A stretch of DNA of 64,000 nt from Clusia tigrina (taxonomy: Eukaryota > Arthropoda > Insecta > Diptera > Clusiidae): contig OV050031.1 of the NCBI GenBank assembly GCA_920105625.2, positions 128,062,275-128,126,274 on the forward strand. Direction: 5' to 3'. Both the position numbers and the translations under genes were made by a program. The notes below the pieces were generated by a model. It saw only the letters and a list, made by a program, of their open reading frames with translations, did not search any database and was not told the origin of the DNA. Positions 1 through 10,616 of this stretch are shown piece after piece (the stretch's first letter is position 1; every line of letters begins with the position of its first letter).

Positions 1-266
1 AAACCATACCATTGACTATGAATATGCGAGCGTTCCTGCAACAGGATAGTACCGCAGAAGTTTTCTCTAAAGAACTGCTAAGAATTGGAAAAGGGCAAAT
101 TCCGGTTGATACTACCAGTGGTTTGATATCAATTCCACCTGCCATTTGTCAATTCACTTCAACGAAAGCTGAACTCATCAAGAATGTTTATCCGATATAA
201 ATTCAAATTTCTTTTCTTTTCAAAACACATAATTTCACGCAGGGCAACGCTTGCGGGGTCAGCTAG
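1..266 (+). mobile_element. Helitron, 3' end (truncated by window edge)
   Basis: Helitrons are rolling-circle DNA transposons that insert between A and T and end in CTAG. Here the end of a helicase reading frame is followed by a short hairpin (GCAA-CGC-TTGC, 244-254), eight bases, and a terminal CTAG at 263-266, then a host T at 267. The matching sequence in the right arm of the inverted repeat (10130/10131) has no element at this spot and reads A|T across the junction, which confirms the 3' boundary. The 5' end lies outside the window. Confidence 0.85.
3..200 (+). CDS. Helitron Pif1-like helicase, C-terminal fragment
   Basis: This is the last ~65 residues of the Rep/helicase protein that drives Helitron rolling-circle transposition. 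The reading frame is open from the window edge to a stop at 198-200. The visible segment (NMR-LQ-D, then F-LL-IG-G-IPVD, SGLI-IP, and a final ELI-NVYP) is the conserved region between helicase motifs of Pif1-type Helitron helicases. The upstream catalytic Rep and Walker motifs are off the window. No start codon belongs to this fragment. The Helitron 3' terminus lies only 66 bases after the stop, the normal arrangement. Assignment is by recalled family pattern. Confidence 0.75.
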   Translation, partial: TIPLTMNMRAFLQQDSTAEVFSKELLRIGKGQIPVDTTSGLISIPPAICQFTSTKAELIKNVYPI

Positions 267-1847
267 TCATAATATAAATTTAAAATTCCTTGGATTTTTA
301 AATACTTGAAATAATTTTTTATAGATTTTTGATTAGAATAATTTTCGATTATGAAGTGGTTTATTATGCGTTGGAACATATGCACTTATTACTACATAGA
401 TATTGAAGTTCATAAAGTTTACTTCAAACATGAACATTACATATACTACATAAATTTGGAAAATCAGTGTTCATGCATGAATATGTACATATGTATATAT
501 GTACATATGTATGTTTATATGTACATATTCATGTACATACGAGTGGTATAATATTTAATAAAATATGGTTTTAGGATTTCAAGCGGTCCTCACAAAGTAA
601 GACAAACTTTTAAGCAAGTTGACTTTGTTGACTTTACACTTAATTTAAAAATATTTTAGATAAATATACTAATGTAATAGGCAACAGACGAACATATGAA
701 TATTAAAAGATTATCATTAATTTGATCAAAATTGGTGTTTTGTGCATAATAATTCTTTCTTCGGATAGACTGAAAAAACTTTTGATCACATGCTGCTAAA
801 GCGAAAATATGAAAGATAAGATCGAAAGAGTAAATTGTGCCATACTGAAAATATTGACATATCCAAAATTTCATGACAAATTGAATTCTAATTCTGCTTC
901 ACTTTATATTTAAAGAAGCCACACCACACATCATACAACAAAAACTCCAATCGAGACATGAAGGCGCTTTATTTTAATTTCATACTTCTTATGGCACAAT
1001 TCGCTACCTGCAAAATGATGGAAACACATATATGTACATATAAGTATGTATGTATTTATATGTATGTATATAACAGACAAGAAATAATTGTGCGCTAGTT
1101 TTGGTCCAGTAAAATGATATAGTACTGGTTAATTTATGGAAAATAATAAAATGCTTTTACTACTATTTATAAAAATGATTATTAATATAAAAAAAACCGA
1201 TAAAACAAACACAGCAATTTGCTGGGGCTCGAAGCCTAAGCCACAAAAACTATAGACCAACGAGCAAACCATTGAGCTAAAGACACTCATACTATTTTTG
1301 CAGTTAACTCAAATTTCTATAATTCTGTACATAACATTCCGCAAAAATAACTTTTAGTCTTCTGCTAGTGTAGCCATGAAGTTTTGCTGTGCAATTCAAT
1401 GGTGGCTTTTTTTGGAGATAAAGCAATAAATTAAGTAAATACATAGTAGTATACGTGCAAGCAAGCATAGAAACATTCGCACATGTAGTATAAACACACG
1501 CACATATAGAACGCAAAAACTAGAATGTTTATCTACATCAGCGATGCCCACATTTTGAATTCCTCGACACATGTGCCGGATAGCTAAATGCTGTTCCAGC
1601 GCTGTCGACACACATGTAGTATAAGTTTGTTCGTGTGGTTTCGATCGTTTGGGTTTGGCTCTTGCTTTGTTTACATTTTTTCAATGCAAATTTAATCAGT
1701 AGCTGTTTAGCATTTGTGTGAGTAGGGTCTCGCTGCGCAATTGTTTGAAAATAAACCCAAAGAAAAATGTTCAATGAAGAATGGAAAAATGATTTCTTTT
1801 TTTTTAGAAAACATCGATGGCGATATGTGATGAATATGTTTTTTTAT
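267..1847 (+). repeat. Large inverted repeat 1, left arm (~1.58 kb)
   Basis: This arm is the reverse complement of 8504-10130, about 95% similar by eye, with small indels such as ~38 bases missing near 1830 relative to 8520-8558. It contains no convincing gene. The small frames (for example 656-874 on the - strand) recur in both arms only because the DNA is duplicated. It includes a run of ATGTACAT-type palindromic repeats (about 478-540), a tRNA-like SINE segment on the - strand (about 1219-1287) and (TATG/CATA)-rich sequence around 1025-1075. The outer boundary is hidden by the Helitron. The inner boundary is the 3' tail of a LINE at about 1848. Confidence 0.85.
1219..1287 (-). repeat. tRNA-like head of a SINE (in left arm)
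   Basis: Read on the - strand, an A-box-like TAGCTCAATGG (complement of 1269-1279) is followed about 33 bases later by a B-box-like GGCTTCGAGCCC (complement of 1225-1236), the spacing of an internal RNA polymerase III promoter. The copy in the right arm has the better B box. Following sequence on the - strand (about 1218-1095) resembles the body following a second tRNA-like head at 11126-11056. A functional tRNA is unlikely because the T stem pairs poorly. Confidence 0.5.
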
Positions 1848-2003
1848 TTATTTATTTATTACAGTAATCACAATAATAAATTATTATGATTAAGAAGAAA
1901 AATAAATAGCGCTAGCTGCCAGGGCTTTCGGCTCGAATAATTATAAATTTGGAGTATATAATAATATGAAAATATTTAAAAATTTACAGATTAATATAAA
2001 TGG

Positions 2004-3119
2004 TTATATAAGATTAATTATGTTACATTCTTGGAGGTATTTCTCGACTTTCATAATATTTTCCAAGCTAACAGTTTTGAGAGACTCAATAGGATTAGAG
2101 CCATCGAATTCATTTTTTCTGAGTTGGCTGCAATCGTTGAAGATATGTTCAATGGATGCTGGAAGAGTGCAAAACGGGCAAGTAGGAGCAGGGTCCCCAC
2201 ACAGTAAATGTTGGTGGGTAAGCTTTGTGTGCCCCAATCGGAGACGGGAGAAGATTTTTGTTTGCTGGCGAGATGCGATGGCTGGGTAGATGACTTTATG
2301 GCAGTTGAAGTTAAACTTTTTGTAACGGTGGCTATAGTTAGACCACTCAGCGGATCTAATTGGCGTTATATGATTGTGGATGAGCCTCAAAAGGTCTTTC
2401 TCTTCGGAGGTGTGAAACGAAAACCAAGGTGAACGGATGGCTTCATTTGCAGCATCATCAGCAAACTCATTTCCAGGTATGCCCACATGACTCGGGACCC
2501 ACATTAGTCTGATTTTATTTGGATGTTGGATGCAAATCTTTCTAATGTCCCCAATTAGAGCACTGCAATGGCCAATATTTGTAATAGCTTCGATTGCACT
2601 GTAGCTGTCGGTGCAAAAAATAAACTTTCCTTTCGTTTTTGCTGCATGTTGGGAAGCAATCTTTAAGGCTAGGGCTTCTGCAGTAAAAACGGAACAATGA
2701 AGTCCGGTAGACCCGGCAGTAATTAATTGGCCATTATGTTGAACCACGGCGAAAGTTGTGCTGTTATCTGTTTTCGATCCATCAGTGTAAATGAAAGACC
2801 ATTGGCTTAGGAAGTCCTCAAGTTCATTAAAACTTTGTCGATAAACCGTTGGATTAATTGATTGTTTAGGTAGGCTATGTAAATTTAAAATGAATGAGGA
2901 CTCTTTTAAGAGCCACGGTGTTACCTTGGACTCTATATGGACGGATGAAGATCTGGGAAATTCACGGCAACGGTTGTTGATTCCTTTCGTGGCTCTTTCT
3001 TTTGTTTGAGCACCTTTCTTGTGGCCTCTAGTAGTAGTAGTGGGTTGTTCGATTGTTTCTGCTAAGATATTTGTAGTAGCTGTGGTGGAGAAAGCGAATT
3101 GCTGTGTGGTAGGCTGCAT
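2004..3119 (-). pseudogene. LINE C-terminal region: RNase H and terminal zinc motif
   Basis: This 371-residue frame encodes the C-terminal part of an I-clade LINE polyprotein. RNase H removes the RNA template during target-primed reverse transcription. Visible motifs are YTDGSKT (first catalytic Asp, about residue 110), EALA (catalytic Glu, about 150), CTDSYSAI (second Asp, about 170) and WVPSHVGIPGNEFAD (last His/Asp region, about 205-220). A CPFC...H...C zinc-type motif follows at about 320-335 and is usual near the end of such proteins. The frame is intact but separated from RT by frameshifts, so it is a fragment rather than a gene. The first ~70 residues (Thr-rich) may be an out-of-frame reading. 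Confidence 0.75.
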
Positions 3120-3228
3120 ACAGTTGTTTCAGATGACTAGCGGCGCACCATCCGTATATTGGAAGAGCGTAATCGATTTTGAAAAGTACAAGCGATTTGA
3201 TAATATTAAGTAAAGTCGTAACATGAAT

Positions 3229-4640
3229 TTAAAAGTTTTTGGATGTTAAATACTTTATAAGATTTAAGCGGGCAGCTAGACTTTTTCTTAATACTAAACA
3301 ATGTTGCTTAAATGTATAACTTACATCGAATATAACTCCTAATATTCTCAAATAGTTGACAAATTCTATGTTTACATTGTTATACCTTAAAGTAAAATTA
3401 CTACATGTTTTTTTCAAATGTGCGATATTTTGTATTTTTCTATAGAAAGATTAGCTCCCGAGGTCATTCCCCAAATTTTAACGTTATCTAAAATTTTCGA
3501 AACTGTATCTTTAACGATATTATTATCATTCTGTTTAGAAAAGATAATAGCATCATCAGCATACATTGAATGTTGAATATTTTTGAATTCGGCTAAAATT
3601 TTGCTTAGTTGGTCAAAGGCAATGATGAAAAGAGCAACTGAGAGAGGAGACCCCTGCGGTATCCCATTGATGTGCGGGAACGTGCCGGAAGTTTCTGAGT
3701 CAACTCTAACTCGTAACCTGCGGCCGGTCAAGAAAGCTTTAAATTAAAGATTTTCGGACCAACTTTCCAGGTAGCAAGCTAATGCAACACCACATGCGGT
3801 CGATAGCTCTTTAAAATCAGTTGTCAATATTGTTACGTGGTTTTTATTTGAAAGAGCGTTTGACACATAATGGTTGAGATGAAGTAGGACATCCGTTGTG
3901 CTTTGTTTTTTTTCGAAAAGCGACTTGGTTAGCGTTGATCAGATTGTTGTTAGAAATTAACCACATTAGCCTCTGAGCTATTATTTTTTCCATAAGTTTC
4001 CCTATGCAAGGCAGGAGGGATATTTGACGGTAGCTATTAACTTCGAGATTGGGCTTATTGGGTTTGGAAATTGGAATGATGATAGCTGTTCTCCAGCTTT
4101 GTGGATAAATACCTTGGTATAGGATGTTGTTGTACAGGTACAGGATTCTATCTTTTACGTAGGGCGGACAATTTTTTATCATCGGATATGAAATTCGGTC
4201 GAAACCAGGGGTTTTGCCTTTTGTGTTGCACAGTGCTGTTTCGAACTCGAGTTTAGTAATTTATTCTTCTATTTGTTTTGCTTTGGTTGATATATTGCTA
4301 GGGTCATAGGATATATTTTTATAGTGTAGTTTTTCAGTCATAAAATTTGGGTGAAAATTTGTATCATTTGAGAGTTGTGACCAATACGAAGCAAATTAAT
4401 TAGCTATTTCAAGAGGTGAGGTAATTTGATTTGAGGCAGAGTTTAAAATTTTTATCTTGTTACTAGTTTTATTCCCTGTAAGTGGTTTGATGTCGGACCA
4501 TATCAAGTGTTTGGATTTATTTCTGATGTAAATTTTTGGAAGCAGATCATCTTGGCAGTTTTAGAAGCCTTCTTGAAAACAGCATTGACCTTTTTGGGTA
4601 CGAGGCTGCACAATAGATCTATTAGGTCGCGGTGTTCTTT
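3229..4640 (-). pseudogene. LINE reverse transcriptase, broken
   Basis: RT copies element RNA into DNA at the nicked target. On the - strand the frames at 4182-3844, 3731-3414 and 3417-3229 together cover RT. Motifs in order are PGFDRI just upstream of 4182, YPQSWRTAIIIPISKP and NSYRQISLLPCIGKLMEKI (fingers), IPQGSPLS, and the catalytic YADDAIIF (about 3550). The first piece ends in a frameshift near 3850-3900. About 110 bases between 3731 and 3844 carry disrupted palm sequence. Upstream sequence to 4640 encodes connector-like residues with stops. It overlaps in content, but not in sequence, with the + strand LINE that starts just to the right. Confidence 0.75.
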
Positions 4641-5565
4641 TAGCCTGTTAATAACAATAATAATAATAATAATAAATGGGGTAAAATACTAGAAGAACTA
4701 ATTTGTTCTCTAGACCTAACTGTCTTAAATGATAGATCTCCGTCGTATTTTACCACACACAAAACATTTACTAATGTAGATATCACGGTATCTTCAACTG
4801 GTATTTGTCCACTTTTTTCTTGGAAAGTTTTGGGTAATGTCTGTGGCAGCGGCCACTACCCAATCGTTTTTTATCTAAACAGTGACAGGAAAAATAAGTC
4901 TGCGCACAACCCTAGATTCATAACTGATAAAGCTGACTGGGAAAAATACAAATTGTCGTGTGACGAACTAAATCGACTGCACCTCCTCCCTAGTCGTAGC
5001 ATAAACAAAGAACCTGCATTAGTTAGAAAGGTTATTCGAACTGCACCTACTTTATCCATCCCTCAAACTAAAGCAGCTAATGCCAAATTTAAACTTGTTG
5101 CTAAAAAAGCTAAAAAATAAAGCTTTAAAAAGATCACCTTTTCCATCAATCCGTCATCTTCTCCGAAAGAAATATGGAACAATATTAAAAAGCTTTCCCG
5201 ATCTTATAGGCATTTTACTATTCCACAGCTTATAATAAATAAAAAGCTTATTTCAAGTGGTAAAGAAATTGCCAATTATTCTGCAAAACATTGGTATGAT
5301 TATTCCAACGATAAAAATTTTCCTCATGACTTTGCTGTTCATAAGTCTAGGTTAATTTTGTCCCCCAAATCTCTGTCGCTCACCTGGAGAAACTGATAGT
5401 CCTATCACAATGCAAGAGTTTGGAAACTTTGTTAATAACGAAAAGAGCTCTTCTCCTGGCCATGATCGGATTACTTATGTAATGATAAAAAACTTACCTG
5501 ACTCTATTAAAATTAGATTATTAAACCCATATAACTGCATTTTTTCTTCTGGTATGTTAATACTT
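4641..5565 (+). pseudogene. I-clade LINE fragment: endonuclease end to RT start
   Basis: Read on the + strand, sequence after an (AAT)n run (4647-4675, coding a run of Asn) gives the end of an AP-like endonuclease: NDRSPSYF, DITVSSTG, then GSGHYPI (the catalytic GSDH-type motif, here GSGH) at about 4848. The linker frame 4830-5120 follows, then disrupted sequence reaching the first RT motif (SSPGHDRITYVMIKN, about 5452-5500) and stopping at about 5560. It points away from the LINE on the left. Both contain the RT start with clearly different residues, so they are two separate insertions, not one element with a 5' inversion. The Asp-to-Gly change in GSDH and the frameshifts show it is inactive. 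Confidence 0.65.
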
Positions 5566-5607
5566 AATACTGGATAATTTATGCTAAAGTAGAAACTATT
5601 CTTAATA

Positions 5608-6546
5608 TCTATACGAGTATATATAAAAATGAATATTTGTTTGTTAGTGACGCTAAGGCTCGAGAACGGCTGGACCAATATTGATGGAATTTTCAGAGGT
5701 TGTTCGTTGTGGATCTGGGAGTGTTTAGAAATAAAAAAAAACCTTATACTTTTCCTGAAGAAAAGTCGGAAAATTTAAAAATTCCAAAAAATACTTTTTC
5801 CATACAAAATTATTTTTGTTTCAAATTTTTTTCCAATTGTTTCTTGCAAATCTATCGATCTCAAAACATTCGGCAAAGTCGGAAAATTTGAAAATTAGAA
5901 AAACCTAATCTCACTTTTTGTTTTCATATGCTATATGGACCGATTTGGACAAATAACACGCCTACCTCCCATAAAGAACTTTTTTCACCTTTTTTAAAAT
6001 GAATATAAATTCGGTCAAATTGACGGTGTCGTGACATTATTAGGCGGTTATGGAGATGTGGCTCCTACTAAACACTGTGCAAAAAGTGGGCGGTATATAT
6101 TAACTGCCGCGCCCACTATTAACAAATATTCATAACTTAAGATCTGGTAGAGATTTACGGACGAAATTTTACGGGAAGGAACATGTGGACATTATAAAGT
6201 TATCTGCAACAATGGGGCTGATCTGAGGAAAGACACGCTCACTTTTGATATAAGGAACTTTCGGGTCTAAAATTAAAATTAGTATACCTTACTTCCCACG
6301 CCCACTATTGACATATTATTATAACTTTCGACCTACACAATATTTTTTGACGAAATTTTATGTTAGTGGTTATATTGACACTAGAAAGTCATACACAAGA
6401 AATGGGGTTGATATAATCATTTCAAGGAACCCTACCTAAAATTACCCTGAATATGCTCCTAATGTTGATTTAGGAAGAAAATATCCTCATTTTTGAACTG
6501 GCATGCAGACTTCTGTACTCCTTTTTATTTTGTAAATAAATATAAA
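5608..6546 (+). mobile_element. Putative Helitron 5' end and non-coding body
   Basis: Sequence starting TCTATACGAGTATATATAAA at 5608 fits a Helitron 5' terminus (TC start, A|T target). The flank just before it (taatactggataatttatg... to 5607) recurs at 10937-10981 uninterrupted, reading ...cttcata|ttttttataaa. The paralogous empty site therefore places the insertion between 5607 A and 5608 T. The body to ~6546 has no coding potential and includes diverged repeats of a 'cgcccactatt...' module at about 6107 and 6298. No matching hairpin-CTAG end was found before the mariner, so the 3' boundary is unknown and may have been lost. Confidence 0.45.
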
Positions 6547-6548
6547 TA

Positions 6549-7820
6549 CGAGGGCGGATTGATATTGAAAGTACCTAAGTAGGAAAAAAACATTTTTTTT
6601 TTTTCAAAAACCATTTATTTCTCAACATAGTCACCTTTTACTTCGACACACTTAGTAAGACGATATTCCAACTTTTTTATACCATCTGAATAATACGATT
6701 TCGGGAACCCCTCAAAATACTCGTTAGTTTCGGTAATCACTTCTTCGTTTGAGATAAATCTTTTCCTGCGAGCCATTTTTTCAAGTTTGGAAACAGGAAA
6801 AAGTCACTAAGAGCTAAATCTGGATTATAAGGTGGATGATTAACCAATTCTAAGTGTATTTCACGTAATCGCATCGTATCTAATGTTGTCTTGAAGAAAG
6901 AGCATTTTTTTCTTCTTTAAATGTGGTCGTTTTTCCTTGATTGCATCAATCAATTGATCCAATAATGCACGATAATACATTCCTGTGATTGTGGATCCTT
7001 TTTCAAGATAATCGATGAGCAATATTCCGTGTGCATCCCAAAATACAGTGGCCATAACCTTGCCAGCCGATTTCACTGCCTTCGCCTTCTTCGGAGCACT
7101 TCCACCAGCTTCCACCCATTGTTTCGATTGATTTTTGGTTTCTGGTGTGTAGTGGTGGACCCACGTTTCATCAACAGTTATTAATCGACGCCAAAAATCA
7201 GCAGGATTACGCTTTATCATGTCCAAACACCGCTGTGAAGTGGTCTGTCGAACTCATTTTTGTTCGACACTGAGCAAACGCGGCACCCATCTTGCTGATA
7301 GCTTTTTCATATGCAAATGTTCATGCAAAATGTTGAACACACGTTCATATGATATGTTTACCATTTCAACAATCTCACGCAACTTGACTCGGCGATCATT
7401 CATAACGATATCGAGGATTTTCTTGATATTTTCTTCAGTAACCACCTCTTTTGGCCTTCCTGTTGATGGTATTCTTGCAGTGCTTGTTCGGCCGCGTTTA
7501 AATTCAGCAATCCAATATTTTACCATGTAATCTGACGAAGCAGACTCACCGTAATGTTTATCGAGCTTTTCTTTTTTCTCTTTCGCCGTTTTCCCTTTCA
7601 AATAATAGTGTTTAATCACTGCACGAAATTCGCTTTTTTCCATTTTTCAAGAAACACAAAAGTTGCTTACTTCAAACGTCTACAACAAATAAACTAATGG
7701 ATGAATTTGGGTGAAATTTTAACAGCTGCCGTTTGACAGATCGCAATTTCTAAAAAAAAAAATTTTGTATGTGTGTGCTGCCATCTAGCGCTAGGTAGCT
7801 TCAATATCAATCCGCCCTCG
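6549..7820 (-). mobile_element. mariner (DD34D-type) element, full length, inactive
   Basis: This 1.27-kb element has ~28-bp terminal inverted repeats starting CGAGGGCGGATTGATATTGA (left 6549, right end 7820), flanked by TA on both sides (6547-6548 and 7821-7822). The transposase reads on the - strand. The flanking sequence resembles 10590-10640 as an uninterrupted paralogue, consistent with a clean insertion at TA. Confidence 0.9.
6615..7643 (-). pseudogene. mariner transposase, frameshifted
   Basis: Mariner transposases cut and paste the element through a DDD catalytic triad. The start codon is at 7643-7641 (MEKSEFRAVIKHY). The N-terminal helix-turn-helix half runs to about 7254 with a WVPRLL motif near its end. 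The catalytic half (7226-6861) shows VDETWVHHYTPE (first D) and FWDAHGILLIDYLEKG. The second Asp is at LQDNIRYD, where the usual NAPAH context is lost. A frameshift near 6870 separates the last part, which still shows a PDLAxSDFFLF-type third-Asp motif and ends at a stop at 6617-6615. Breaks near 7250 and 6870 make it inactive. Confidence 0.85.
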
Positions 7821-8215
7821 TATAAAAGAAATATCAAAAATTTTAATAATCTGCAAAATTCTTCCTTTTCCTACCATAAGAATAAAATACAATCAAACAA
7901 TTTATTTAATATACATAGCATATATGGAAAAACAAAAACTTCCTAAAATTGCACATATTCATTGACGAACGAAATGTTTGATTGGATTAGATTTTGTAAA
8001 ATTTATAAGCTTCTTTAGACGAATTGCGCAAAAGCATCAAAAAACCAACATAAATTGTATTGAAATCGTACAAGTACTAACACAGTTTCATGCCCACATG
8101 AATTTATTTATGTGAGTTAAGAAATTATGACTATTTTTAGAAGACATACATTTCTTTGCTGTGATGATCTGCTTGAGCAGCAGCAGTTCAATGTGGTTCA
8201 GTAAAATTATTTAAT
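7821..8215 (-). repeat. SINE-like body repeat, copy 1 (no head)
   Basis: From about 7853 to 8215 this matches 10617-10945 in the same orientation at roughly 80% (shared landmarks: ctgcaaaattcttccttttc, cattgacgaacgaaatgttt, tttcatgcccacatgaattt, agcagcagcag/attcaatg). In the second copy the sequence continues, on the - strand, into a tRNA-like head with Pol III boxes, so this is probably a headless copy of the same SINE. No coding frame is visible. Confidence 0.6.
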
Positions 8216-8503
8216 ACTGGCATCACTGATCTACATGTTTTGCCTTTGCATTGCCGAGCGCACTTCGGGTGTTGACTCCATAGGCAGCCACGGAATTTTA
8301 ACTCATTTCGCTGAGTGAATAGAACGATGTATAATGTCTTTATAGCAGTGATGCCTACACACATATTATCACGTATTGCGCTTGTGTGTGAAGCATATTA
8401 AAACGAAGTTTAATTGCATGTTCGCCAGTTGTACACTCAAAACATATGCAACTGTCAATGATAAAAGATTTTTTTTGAGTTTATTATAATTTTATTTGAA
8501 CTT
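8216..8503. other. Unassigned AT-rich stretch
   Basis: I see no gene, terminal repeat or obvious tandem repeat here. It lies between the headless SINE-like body and the right arm of inverted repeat 1, and no copy of it was recognised elsewhere in the window. Confidence 0.5.
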
Positions 8504-10130
8504 AAAAAAACATATTCATTCTATATTACATATCAAATTAAAAAACACTTTCATCATATATTGCCATCGATATTTTCTAAAAAAAAGAAATCATTTTCCC
8601 ATTCTTCATTGAACATTTTTCTTTGGGTTTATTTTCAAACAATTGCGCAGCGACAACCTACTCACACAAATGCTAAACAGCAACTGATTAAATTTGCATT
8701 GAAAAAATGTAAACAAAGCAAGAGCCAAACCCAAACGATCGAAACCACACGAACAAACTTATACTATATGTGTGTCGACAGCGCTGGAACAGCATTTAGC
8801 TATCCGGCACATGTGTCGAGGAATTCAAAATGTGGGCATCGCTGATGAAGATAAACATTCTAGTTTTTGCGTTCTATATGTGCGTGTGTTTATACTACAT
8901 GTGCGAATGATTCTATGCTTGCTTGCACGTATACTACTATGTATTTACTTAATTTATTGCTTTATCTCCAAAAAAAAGCCACCATTGAATTGCACAGCCA
9001 AACTTCATGGCTACACTAGCAGAAGACTAAAAGTTATTTTTGCGGAATGTTATGTACAGAATTATAGAAATTTGAGTTAACTGCAAAAATAGTATGAGTG
9101 TATTTAGCTCAATGGTTTGCTCGTTGGTCTATAGTTTTTGTGGCTTAGGGTTCGAGCCCCAGCAAATTGCTGTGTTTGTTTTATCGGTTTTTTTTTATAT
9201 TAATAATCATTTTTATAAATAGTAGTAAAAGTATTTTACTATTTTCCATAAATTAATCAGTATTATATCATTTTACTGGACCAACTAGAACAGAATTATT
9301 TCTTGTCTGTTATATACATACATATAAATACATACATACATATATACATATTTATGTTTGCATCATTTTGCAGGTACCGAATTGTGCCATAAGAAGTATG
9401 AAATTAAAATAAAGCGCCTTCATGTCTCGATTGGAGTTTTTGTTGTATGATGTGTGGTGTGGCTTCTTTAAATATAAAGTGAAGCAGAATTATAATTCAA
9501 TTTGTCATGAAATTTTGGATATGTCAATATTTTCAGTATGGCACAATTTACTCTTTCGATCTTATATTTCATATTCTCGCTTTAGCAGCATGTAATCAAA
9601 AATTTTTTCAGTCTATCCGAAGAAAGAATTATTATGCACAAAAGACCAATTTTGATCAAATTAACGATAATCTTTTAATATTCATATGTTCGTCTGTTGC
9701 CTATTACATTAGTATATTTATCTAAAATATTTTTAAATTAAGTGTAAAGTCAACAAAGTCAACTTGCTTAAAAGTTTGTCTTACTTTGTCAGAACCGCTT
9801 GAAATCCTAAAACCATATTTTATTAAAAATTATCCCACTCGTATGTACATGAATATGTACATATATACATACATATGTACATATATACATATGTACATAT
9901 TCATGCATGAACACTGATTTTCCGAATTTACATAGTATATGATATGTTCATGTTTGAAGTAAACTTTATGAACTTCAATATCTATGTAGTAATAAGTGCA
10001 TATGTTCCAACGCATAATAAACCACTTCATAATCGAAAATTATTATAATCAAAAATCTATAATTATTCAAAAATCTATTATATTATTTCAAGTATTTAAA
10101 AATCCAAGGAATTTTAAATTTATATTATGA
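8504..10130 (-). repeat. Large inverted repeat 1, right arm (~1.63 kb)
   Basis: This is the reverse complement of 267-1847. Shared landmarks include the ATGTACATAT palindromic run (9840-9905), the tRNA-like segment (9098-9167) and the aaatatcgatggc motif near 8565. It ends where the left arm meets the Helitron. Sequence after 10130 (taaatagagttt...) is what lay next to the left arm before the Helitron landed, so the true repeat may extend further. The small + strand frames inside it mirror those of the left arm and are not persuasive genes. Confidence 0.85.
9098..9167 (+). repeat. tRNA-like SINE head with A and B boxes (in right arm)
   Basis: TAGCTCAATGG at 9105-9115 matches the Pol III A box, and GGTTCGAGCCC at 9149-9159 matches the B box consensus GGTTCRANNCC, with tRNA-like spacing of 33 bases. 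Downstream sequence (about 9190-9275) resembles the body after the second head on the - strand at 11126-10937. The T stem does not pair fully, so I read it as a tRNA-derived SINE promoter and not a tRNA gene. Confidence 0.55.
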
Positions 10131-10616
10131 TAAATAGAGTTTAGTAAAACATATTGTAATATAAGGTGCGATGTTTTGCCAATTACATTGGACATTTACC
10201 TCTAAAAATGTATACATGATGTGTGCAAGGCTTACCCAAGTCGACTTGCTTCCATGTTTATTCACAACTTACAACTTACTTGCAACTCAATCGCTTTGAC
10301 GTGGAGACTTTAGTTATGGAGACTTTAGTTATGGAAACTAATGAAAATGTGCAAAAACTTCTTACTGCTTCGTGCTTCATTATGCATGTGAACTTGTCTT
10401 TGGATATGTATCCACTTACATAGAAAATACTTTTAATCAAATAATCTGTCTTGACCATCATTCGTGAATAATAGTGGGACTTCTTTTCAGTTTTATTTTT
10501 TAATTATTTGCTGTCTAAGTGCTTCTATGCAACTGCATGTTTTTTATATATTATAATGATATTAATTTAATTATATTAATTTAAGTTATTTTTTATTTTG
10601 TAAATAATTTATGTAT
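10131..10616. other. Unassigned stretch beyond the right arm
   Basis: No gene is visible. A short tandem duplication (ggagactttagttat twice, 10303-10334) creates the only notable pattern. The first bases preserve the pre-Helitron flank of inverted repeat 1. From about 10590 the sequence resembles the flank of the mariner at 6525-6546. Confidence 0.5.

Larger units (their letters stand above)
1848..4640 (-). mobile_element. I-clade LINE, 5'-truncated and decayed
   Basis: This non-LTR retrotransposon is read on the - strand. The order is a connector region before RT (about 4640-4190), RT (4182-3229) and RNase H (3119-2004), then a short 3' UTR and an AATAAATAAATAAATA-type tail at about 1848-1861 abutting the inverted-repeat arm. 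RT plus RNase H and a tandem-repeat rather than pure poly(A) tail fit the I superfamily. ORF1 and endonuclease are absent. Several frameshifts and stops make it dead. Confidence 0.75.

Noticed and set aside
656..874. 72-codon frame conserved in both arms of inverted repeat 1 (also 9507-9725)
   Set aside because: Both copies are products of the same duplication, so similarity is not evidence of selection; no motif or family pattern is visible.
1848..5565. One LINE with a 5' inversion (twin priming)
   Set aside because: The two halves both contain the RT start, with different residues, so they are separate elements.
9098..9167. A genuine tRNA gene
   Set aside because: A and B boxes are present but the T stem pairs poorly, and the segment is followed by a repeat body shared with other loci; a SINE head fits better.
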